A stretch of 64,000 nucleotides of DNA from Vombatus ursinus. Taxonomy: Eukaryota > Chordata > Mammalia > Diprotodontia > Vombatidae. The position numbers and the translations under genes were made by a program. Below the pieces are notes generated by a model that was given only the letters and a program-made list of their open reading frames with translations, was not told the origin of the DNA and did not search any database. Where the stretch lies: positions 15,381,910-15,445,909 of the forward strand of contig NW_020948739.1 of the NCBI RefSeq assembly GCF_900497805.2, written 5' to 3'. Each line of letters starts with the position of its first letter. Position 1 is the first letter of the stretch. Positions 56,214 through 64,000 of the stretch are shown here, in pieces.

Positions 56214-58049
56214 ACCATGCTGATGCTCTAAGAATTTGCTGACTATTTAAATATACTTTATCTCTCCCTTAGTAAGGGCAGGAAGCTCCTTAGGCTGCCT
56301 TACTGAGTCATGATCCTGTTAATACTAACTGTAACTGAGTGTGGCCCCATTATGGAGGACCAAGAATGATCACTAGGGGCCACAATATACCTAAAGAATA
56401 ATATTTTGTCCTTATTCTAAGTATTTTATCATATGTAATAGGCTTTTTTATAGTTCAGGGAGTAGCTACACTTGTCATGGAAATGTATCAAGGGGAATAA
56501 AATTAGTGAAACCTTCCAGTAAGCAGCAAAAACTTATGAATTTTGTATTGCAATAGTTTGAAGTTTCTATCACTTCAATGAAAGGTCATTCATTCTTTAA
56601 ATGATAAGAATATAATTAAAGTGACATCAAAAGCAAGTCTGTGTACATTCTGTATAAGTATCAGTTCTGAAACCACAAATATAACTTGGAACCTCTATTT
56701 AAACTCTCCTTTTCCAAAAGCTTTTTATTGAGCCTATTATGCACAGTGTACAGAACAAACATACTAGGTAAAAGCCACGACTGAACTGGGCCCATCTGCT
56801 AAACAGATTCAAGTCACACTAATGTCCAAATTCCCATAGTACAGCTAAGAAGGTAAGATTGTCAAATCCAGGGAGAAAGATCAAAACCAAATACAGCTTT
56901 AAAATACACTTCTCTATTTAAAGAACCATATGATGAAATTCAGTCTCTGCCTGCATTTCAGTCTGAAATAATGATACAGTGTCACCTAAGAAACTTCTCT
57001 TTTTCAGATGGCCATCCTCTAGTCATCTAAGTACCTCTGCCTGATGACAGAACAGTAACCAAACCCCCGTGAGTTGGAGTAAAAAGCCACAAGTAGAATC
57101 GAACAAGTTTCTCTGTCCCTAATCCTGTTAAAATGTTTTCTTCCCAAGAAAATCTGATACTTGCAGACATCCAAGAGCATCAGCTCAAGAGAAATCCAGT
57201 AGCAGGGAATGTATTTACAGGAAAACTAAATTAGCCAACAGTCGGCTCCCTTTTTGTCAATACCATTTAAAGATGCCATAGAGAAGTCTAGGTAGAAAAA
57301 AATAGTTATTTTAAGTCATCATTACAGGACTAATATATGTAAGAGTTTCTTAAGTCATGGGCAAGGGATGAAGAGAAGGATCTCACATCTAGCAAAAAAG
57401 AGCAACATTTTTATTTGCCTGTCTTGATTTTGAGGATCCTTTTTAAGAAAGGTTAGCCTGGGTAAAGAAATGCATTGAAGGGCTCAGGGCCTACAGTTAC
57501 ATTTTCAAATATTGTAGGTGCTGTTTTCTAGAGTTTGCATTAATATTGGAGCAGCTTATCATTGGTAAAAATAAATAAATAAATAAAATGAAAACCATTT
57601 TGGACACATTTTTTGTACACAGTGTTTCTTGGATCAGATGGCATGTGTTAGTGAAAAACCTTTTTACCAGCACCCATGAAAATTCTATTCTAGTGCCTGA
57701 AATCACAGCTATAATTGAATAATAGCTATAACTACACTTGAGTCCTAGGGACTTTATCCTAAGACATTGCAATTTGGAAAGGGAAAAATTTAACACACAT
57801 ACGTTACTTCAGATTTAGTTAAAAACAGGAAGCTACCTGGGCATTAGACCCATTTGTCAGTCACTATAGGAACCAATTCCCTCTCCCATTCAATTAAATT
57901 TGTCTTCATTAATTCCTAGATAATTTCACAGCATGAATTGTGAAGTTGATTCAAATTTTTTGTTGTGCTATTTTCCTCAGGCATATTTTAGGCTTAATGT
58001 CTCAGGCTCTGAAGTTACTAGTTAAAGCTTTGCTAATTAGGACAAGACA
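56214..58049. other. Unrecognised sequence, possible conserved non-coding DNA
   Basis: About 1.8 kb with no recognised repeat except (AAAT)n at 57,567-57,588. Composition is complex and no open frame has a motif. It is one of the longest repeat-free stretches and so a candidate for older unique sequence. Confidence 0.4.
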
Positions 58050-58365
58050 TTGCAAAGGGACCTCACTTGAATTCTCTGCTTAATGGGAGTTCACGTCTAC
58101 CTCACAGAATTCTTAACTTCAAAGCTCACCTCATTTGCCTCCTATACAAGGTCTTTCCTGACCTCCCTTCTGCTAGGAGTGAGTGCTTTCCCACTCCCCT
58201 ATATTACTTAGTATATATTTTATATTTATGTATTTATTCTCTCAGTAGAATATAATCTCCTTGATTATATAACCAGTGACTGGTTTTTTTGGGGGGGAGG
58301 GGGAGATTAGTCTCCATATTCTCAATGCAAAGAACAGCACTTGACACATGGTGGATGCTTAATTT
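58050..58365 (+). repeat. L2 3' end, sense
   Basis: AAGCTCACCTCATTTGCCTC, AAGGTCTTTCCTGACCTCCC, TATTTATGTATTTATTCTCT, AGAATATAATCTCCTTGATT and ACACATGGTGGATGCTT. A G-rich GGGGGGGAGGGGGAG run lies inside. Confidence 0.85.
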
Positions 58366-58762
58366 TAATTTTTTAAAACTGATTGAGTTTAATTGTACTG
58401 ACAATACCCTCCATGTAAACAAGAATACTACTGCCCAATGATAAGGTCCCTCACTTTAAAATTCCCTGATCTTGCTGGAAATTAAGACTGGCATCAGGGT
58501 TAGCTAAAGCAAAAATAGGCAGTTTGACCTGTTATAACCTTTATCTTTCACCTGCTATACTACAGCTATTTACCATTCTCAAGTAGCATGCCCATAATGC
58601 CCTAAGATCCTCAACCCAGCTTTTCACCTTAGCCTTTGCTTCTTAAAAAAGTGTTTAACTTCTCTAGTCATTCTTGACCTACTGCTCCTTACCTCTTTTG
58701 CCCCATTCACCCAAGACTCTACCTTCTCATGAGGCAGCAGGATGACCTAAAAGATTTCAGAA
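58366..58762. other. Unrecognised sequence
   Basis: Pyrimidine-rich toward its end, otherwise unremarkable. Confidence 0.35.
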
Positions 58763-58925
58763 GGCTATCAATTCCTATACTCTCATTTTACAGATAAGAA
58801 AACAGCCCATGAACAGTTAAGCGATTAGCCTAAGGTCATACCACAAAGTGTCAGAGACAGGATTTGAACCTAAAGCCTCTAACTGCAGAGCAAACCTTCT
58901 TTGCCCTCTGTTGTCATGCTTTCAG
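58763..58925 (-). repeat. MIR-type SINE, antisense
   Basis: CATTTTACAGATAAGAAAAC, TTAGCCTAAGGTCATACC and CAGGATTTGAACCTAAAGCC. Confidence 0.75.
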
Positions 58926-60634
58926 ACAACAGCTATATCTTCACAGGAATCTTCTAGAAATAAATGCCTTAAGGTGTGACTCTAAAATTTCAAACACTTT
59001 AACTGGCCAGTAGGAGACATACACTGGAGGGAGAAGGCCTATTAAAATCCTTGATTAATCTAAAGAACCTTGCTTTATTGACTATAAGAAATAAACTTCC
59101 TTTTATCATTAATGGTCTGGGTTTGGTTAATTTAATATTCTGGCTAGCAAAACTACCCAAGATGTTATCCATGGATTATTTGTTTTCAAAGAATGAGAAT
59201 ATAAAACATATACTTAATAACAAAATAATATTAATTACTACTCCATCTTCTTTTGATGTGATTTAGAAGTACTTCGTTTTTTTTATAGATGACCCTAAAG
59301 GGCTTATGATGACTAATGATAGCCATTCAGTGTTATTAAGGTAAACAAAGAAAGAAATAAAAGGAAGTCTATATTCACTCTATGCTATGCAAAAAAAAAA
59401 AGATTTCTTCATAATTTCTGGTATCAATTGTGACTATCCTATCATAAAAATAGAGAGAAAAAAATCCTGAAAGTCACTTTATCACTTCCTTACAAATAAA
59501 CCTAAATAAATTTACAAACATCCAATAAGGTAGAAGTCTTCCTTTCATAGATGATTTTTTTTTGGTAAAGAATCAAATGAGTTATTACTCCACCCCCAAT
59601 AAATGTGCTATTAACAACCAAGATAATAGGGTTTCCTTCTTGGTTCTGAAAGAATTATTAAAACCTGTATTCAAATGGTTTTCAAGCTTAGCACACATAA
59701 TGCAGACCACATAAATTGCAACCTAAATGTAAGCAAAATGTCAATAAATAAAAAGCACATGTCTAAGGCACATTTTCTTGACTCTATCCTACTGAAAATG
59801 TCCTTATTTCCTGCTCTCAGTTTAATCCATCACCATCTACAACTGCCTTTAGTTATATTATCTAATGCTTCAGCCACATGTCACTGTCAGTTTATATACA
59901 GAAAACATTAAGAGCAAAACACGTCTCTTAGAAAGGCAATAGTAGTAAAATCTTAAAACACTGAATAATATCTCCTTTAGTCTCCCCCAAGTTAAAAGTC
60001 GCATTTTGTTTAACAAGCAACTGAAAGGATAAAGATCTGCTTATTCAGGAGGGCAGATGATGAAAAAAATCAAAATAATATGATTTAAGATTTCATGTTT
60101 AAATTTCTCCACAAAACTAAAATAAAATAGTTAAATGGTTGATGATTATTAATGCTAACAAGTTCTAGGTCTGAAGCTAAGGCAGCACAAAGTTCAGTAG
60201 CCAGAAATAAACATCAGGTTATGCCAAAGCCCCACCTGAAGGAATTCAACAAGCTGTGATGGTTGAAATAGGTAGGGAGCAGACAGACCATCCTGGCATG
60301 AAGCAATCAGAGACAGGGGTGGGGTTTCTGTTGGAAAGCACCATTATGCAACCCATGAAGCAGGGAAGCAGACCCAGAACTGAGTAGCATAGCAACCAAC
60401 CTCCACAGCTCAGACTTCTCCCAAACTGAAAATAGAAAGGACTTAAGATCCAATATTATTCTTTCTGTTCCACTCACACCAAAGGTAACATAGAGGCCTC
60501 CAATATTCTTCTGAAAAGAGAACTTCCAAAAGTATATGAAACCAAGGCTCATTCTCTTGTCTCAGCATACTGGTATCATGGAAGTGATAACAGGGTATAT
60601 TTCATTGGTTTTTTTTTTCCAAATTAGAGTTAGA
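58926..60634. other. Unrecognised A+T-rich sequence
   Basis: No repeat recognised. 60,180-60,560 is richer in G+C than its surroundings and has an 81-codon minus-strand frame without motifs. Confidence 0.4.
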
Positions 60635-60668
60635 TCAAGTATATCAAGCACTGAATCTGTGTGCCAAG

Positions 60669-60933
60669 TGTTGTTGTTGTTGTTGTTGAGTTGTTTTAGC
60701 TGTGTCTGACTATTCATGACCCCATTTGGAGTTTTCTTGGCAAAGATACTAGAATGGTTTGCCATTTCCTTCTCCAGTTCATTTTACAGATGAGGAACTG
60801 AGGCAAACAGGGTTAAGTGACTTGCCTAGGGTCACACAGCTAGTAAGTGTCTGAGGTCAAATTTGAACTAAAGAAGATGAATCTTCCCGACTCCAGGCCC
60901 AGCCCTCTATCCACTGCAGCACCTCGCTGCCCA
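60669..60933 (-). repeat. MAR1-type SINE, antisense, with (GTT)n end
   Basis: GTTGTTGTTGTTGTTGTTGA, TTCTTGGCAAAGATACTAGA, CCTAGGGTCACACAGCTAGT and CCACTGCAGCACCTCGCTGC. TGTGCCA flanks both sides within the L2. Confidence 0.95.
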
Positions 60934-61125
60934 TGTGCCATGCACTATTGATATAATTCCAGTAACTAAATGTTCTCTCCCCTCAAAGAGTTTATATTCT
61001 GTCTATGGAAATAATATGTACACATTTAAGTGGATTCAAAATACAAAGTAACTATTGAAGGAGAGAAGGGACCATTAAGAAAGGGCTCATGAAGGAAGAG
61101 AGACTTATACTAGAGATTAGGCCTG

Positions 61126-61264
61126 CAGGGGTGGCCTTGAGGCCACATATGGCCTTCTAGGTCCTCAAGTGCAGCCTTTTGACTGAGTTCAAGTTTTACA
61201 GAACAAATCTTTTTATTTATTATTATCCACATGTGGCCTCAAGGCCTCAGGTTCCCTACCCCTG
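61126..61264. mobile_element. Palindromic hAT-like MITE, copy 3
   Basis: CAGGGGTGGCCTTGAGGCCA start, CACATATGGCCTTCTAGGTC arm and AGGTTCCCTACCCCTG end. The right arm is shortened and the AACCTGCG block after GGTGG is missing. Confidence 0.88.
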
Positions 61265-61390
61265 GAAGGGATTATAAAACATATAACATAATCCCAGACA
61301 GAAAGAAAAGTCCTGCAAAGGCATAAAAATAGGTAAAGAAACATTATAGGTGAGGAACAGCAAGTAGCCAGAGTACATGAAGAGAAAGGT

Positions 61391-61605
61391 ACAGTGGAAA
61401 CTGTTCAACCTAGAGGGCTGAACTTGGCATCCATCACGAGAATCAAGTTCAAATACCAGCTCTGCCATTTACTAGCTGGGTCATCTTGGGCAACTTTCTT
61501 AACCCCTCTTGACTTCATTTTCCTCACCTGTAAAATAAGAGTGTTAGACTGACTGACCTACAAGGTCCCTTCTCTCTCTGGATCTATGATCTTAACTGTA
61601 ATAAA
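61391..61605 (+). repeat. MIR-type SINE, sense, in L2
   Basis: CAAGTTCAAATACCAGCTCT, ACTAGCTGGGTCATCTTGGG, CCTCACCTGTAAAATAAGAG and ACAAGGTCCCTTCTCTCTC. Confidence 0.85.
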
Positions 61606-62270
61606 TTTAGAAAGGTATATTGGAACCAGATAGTTAAGGACTTTAAATGCACTGGGAATATGTATGTATAAATACACATATATTTATGCATATGAATGTA
61701 TTTGATCCTGGAAGCAATTGAAAGCCACTGGAGTCTTTTGAAGAGAAGTAGAGCAATGTCTTATCAGTGTTTTAAAACTATCAATTAGTAGCTATATAGA
61801 TCAGAGGCTACTTTGGAACAAAAGAGAAACAGAGTATAGAAACAAGTAAAAAGTTCTCTACTTCATTGGAATTCTAGAAGACAAAAAGGCTATGAATTGC
61901 CTCCCTTTATTCACCATCCATTTCCTCATAAGAAATTGGAATTTGGCTTCTATCCCCCATTTCTTTACTCAAATAGCTCATCCCAGACATACACCTGATT
62001 TTTCAGCAACATTTAAAACTTTAAAATCCTGCTTCCGTGATGCTCTCCTCCTTTGGTTTCCATAAAATAATATTCTTTTTGTTCTCCTTTCTCTGACAGT
62101 TTACGTGATGTCTCCTCTTTATCATCCTATCCACTAAATTCTTTGGGTTCCATCCTTTCTCTCTTCTCTCTTTCCTCTCCCTCACTGATGAATGTATCCA
62201 CTTGTCTGCTCTCAACTAGTCCTTCTGTGGTGGTATTCAAAAATCTTTTTCTCCAGTTCTGACCAAAGAA

Positions 62271-62465
62271 AGCCCAGTTCAGTGGATAGGATACCGGACA
62301 TAGAATCAGAAAGACCTAGGTTCAGATATTCAATAGTTATGTGACCCTGCGAAAGCCATTAACCTCTCTGTGCCTGCATTTCCTCATTTATAAAATGAAA
62401 GATTTCAACTAGATGGCCTCTGAAGAAGCTTTTAATTCTAAATCTACGATTCTATGACCTGTTAC
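62271..62465 (+). repeat. MIR-type SINE, sense, in L2
   Basis: TTCAGTGGATAGGATACCGG, CTAGGTTCAGATATTC, CATTTCCTCATTTATAAAAT and AACTAGATGGCCTCTGA. Confidence 0.85.
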
Positions 62466-62695
62466 TTAAGCCCCATACTCACAAGTATCTGCCTGACATA
62501 CTGTTACGGAAATCTTGTCAGTATACTATATTCCCATGTTCAAAACTAAACATTTCCCACTCTTCTCCTCTTCTGCAAGCCTTTTGCTCTCCTCCCAACT
62601 TCCCTGTTTCTATAAATGACACTATTACCCATTGTCATTAGTCTGTCAGGCTCAAAACCTTAGAGAAATCTTGAATTTCTCATTGTATGACACTT

Positions 62696-62909
62696 CCCAG
62701 TTACAGCTTAGTGCTGTATAAATCATGTTGGACTTGTATTCCAAGGACATGGGCTCAAATTCTCATTTTCCCCCTCCTTCTGCTTACCATCTGTGTGACC
62801 TGAGCAAGTCATTTAACCTCTCTGTGTCCCAGTTGCTCATCTATAATATAAGCAGGTTGCACTAGATGGACTCTGAGTTCCCTTCCAGTTCTAGATCTAT
62901 GACCCTGTG
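62696..62909 (+). repeat. MIR-type SINE, sense, in L2
   Basis: ATCTGTGTGACCTGAGCAAG, AACCTCTCTGTGTCCCAGTT and GATGGACTCTGAGTTCCCTT. Confidence 0.85.
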
Positions 62910-63763
62910 AGTTAGTTACTGGACCCTATTAATTCTGTCTCTGAAACATCTTTCATATCCATCCCCATCTTTTTGCCATGATCCTAAGTCAGACCCTTAT
63001 TACTTGTGGCAAAAACCTTTTCACTGATTTTCACCCCCTCTAATCTACCCTACATACAACTGCTGGGCTGCTCTTCCTAAAGCATAGATTTGATCATGTT
63101 AATGCCCCATTTAGAAACCTTCAATGGCTCCCTAGCACCTATAGAAAAAAGTTTAAAGTCCTCCTTTCAAAGGCTCTCGAAGCTCTGGCTCCCTCTTACT
63201 TGCCTAGTTCTATCTCTACCATTCCCCTACATTCTAGCCAAACTATACTTTTCACTGTTCTTGCAACATTTTCCATACTTTCTCAATCCTCTGCTTTTGC
63301 TAGTACTTCTTACCTTTGTCCAGACAGTCTATATCATCCAGTTCTTATGTCCATCGATAACACCTTTCCTATCCGTGAAGATCCATCCAAAATGCTACTT
63401 TCTTCTTGATCCTCCCCAATCTGAACCAGATGTGACTTTTTCCCCTATCCAAACTCTACAGCTTTTCTTTTGTGGCTTATATTAGTTATTCGTGCATCAG
63501 TCCATCATATTTCCTCTGCTGGACTGTAAGGTCTAAGGGCAAAGACCATATCTTAGATTGTGTCTGAATCCCTCACAGCTTCCTATGTGGTCCCTAGTCT
63601 AGCATAGAGCTTTAGACAAAGTAAATATGCACTAAATATTTGTCGAGTCAAATATTTATGTTATTTTTCAATCCTTATTGTCACAGAGAAAAGCACCAGA
63701 TTCTGATTCAATGTTACTAGGCCACATGTCCATAAATTCCTGGTGTCAGGGGACCCTGGACAA

Positions 63764-64000
63764 GGAGCAGGTAGGTGGCACAGTGGATAGAATATCAGGG
63801 CTGGATTCAGGAAGACCTGAGTTCAAATCCGACCTCAGACACTTGCTAGCTATGTTATCCTAGGCAATTCACTTAACTTCTGCTTGTCCCTCATGTCCTC
63901 ACCTTTAAAATCGGGGTTATAATAGTACCACAGAATTGCTGTGAAGATCAAATGAAATAATAACTTTAAAGCACGTAGCACAGCGTCTGGCATATAGGTG
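63764..64000 (+). repeat. CORE-SINE (THER/MAR1-like), sense, cut by window end
   Basis: GAGCAGGTAGGTGGCACAGT, GAGTTCAAATCCGACCTCAG, GTTATAATAGTACCACAG and GCACAGCGTCTGGCATATAG. It continues past the end of the window. Confidence 0.92.

Larger units (their letters stand above)
60635..61860 (-). repeat. L2 3' part, antisense, with three insertions
   Basis: Blocks: 60,635-60,668 (AAGTATATCAAGCACTG), 60,934-61,125 (CCTCAAAGAGTTTATATTCT), 61,265-61,390 (GTCCTGCAAAGGCATAAAAA) and 61,606-61,860 (GTTAAGGACTTTAAATGCAC, GCAATTGAAAGCCACTGG). They run in antisense L2 order around a MAR1 SINE, a hAT MITE and a MIR. Confidence 0.8.
61861..63660 (+). repeat. L2 LINE 3' half, sense, with two MIR insertions
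   Basis: Blocks at 61,861-62,270 (AATTTGGCTTCTATCCCCCA, GTTCCATCCTTTCTCTCTTC), 62,466-62,695 (GTTCAAAACTAAACATTTCC) and 62,910-63,660 follow the L2 order from RT to 3' end. The last includes AACCTTCAATGGCTCCCTAG, AAAGTCCTCCTTTCAAAGGC, GGCTCCCTCTTACTTGCC and a degenerate terminus. The 131-codon frame at 63,090-63,485 is part of it and not a host gene. Confidence 0.85.

Noticed and set aside
63090-63485. 131-codon open frame on the plus strand
   Set aside because: It lies in the 3' part of a sense L2, whose pyrimidine-rich sequence often lacks stops.
1-64000. LTR retrotransposons or endogenous retroviruses
   Set aside because: I saw no LTR pair, primer binding site, polypurine tract, or gag, pol or env sequence of that kind anywhere in the window.

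Overview
The window is a marsupial nuclear genome segment, A+T-rich, with no host protein-coding gene, rRNA, tRNA gene or CRISPR that I can support. The marsupial call rests on the repeats. There are several copies of a tRNA-headed CORE-SINE beginning GGGGCAGCTAGGTGG (WSINE1-like), several of a MAR1-type SINE, marsupial-style L1 3' ends, a half-L1 (HAL1-like) element, and very abundant old L2, L3/CR1 and MIR/THER copies. The WSINE1-like copies that still carry target-site duplications favour an Australian marsupial, but this is weak inference and I do not name a species. All long open frames are parts of retrotransposons, low-complexity DNA or chance.

Layout. 1-13.7 kb: MIR, L2 and SINE fragments in sequence I do not recognise, with an L3/CR1 copy (11.4-12.5 kb) split by an L1 3' end and an L2 3' end. 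13.7-17.1 kb: an antisense L2 split by a HAL1-like element (5' UTR, decayed ORF1, no ORF2) whose 3' end falls at a 100-N assembly gap. 18.6-21.0 kb: SINEs, L2 ends and a 5'-inverted L1 carrying a WSINE1-like insertion with a perfect 12-bp duplication. 22.1-24.3 kb: a sense L2 broken by four insertions, then a 0.6-kb hAT-like DNA transposon. 24.3-40 kb: mostly unrecognised sequence with scattered SINEs, L2 ends, microsatellites and an L1 3' end. 40.0-41.2 kb: an antisense L3/CR1 copy that keeps parts of its reverse transcriptase and endonuclease. 42.2-46.0 kb: three L1 copies side by side, the last with a 2-kb inverted ORF2 segment joined to a sense 3' UTR. 46.3-51.2 kb: SINEs, an L1 3' half, two hAT-like elements, and a 0.4-kb relic of a non-LTR retrotransposon that does not look like L1, L2 or CR1. 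51.4-55.1 kb: a 2.3-kb antisense L2, an antisense L3/CR1 3' end and a second antisense L2. 55.6-56.2 kb: three CORE-SINEs head to tail. 60.6-64 kb: an antisense L2 and a sense L2 back to back, each broken by younger insertions, and a SINE cut by the window end.

Nothing here works together as a pathway; the window is best read as a layered record of insertions. From the insertion order, L2, L3/CR1 and MIR are the oldest layer, L1, HAL1 and hAT elements are intermediate, and WSINE1/MAR1 SINEs are the youngest. The observation I rate highest is the non-L1/L2/CR1 relic near 50.1-50.5 kb. The stretches listed as unrecognised may hold conserved non-coding DNA, but that needs a genome alignment.
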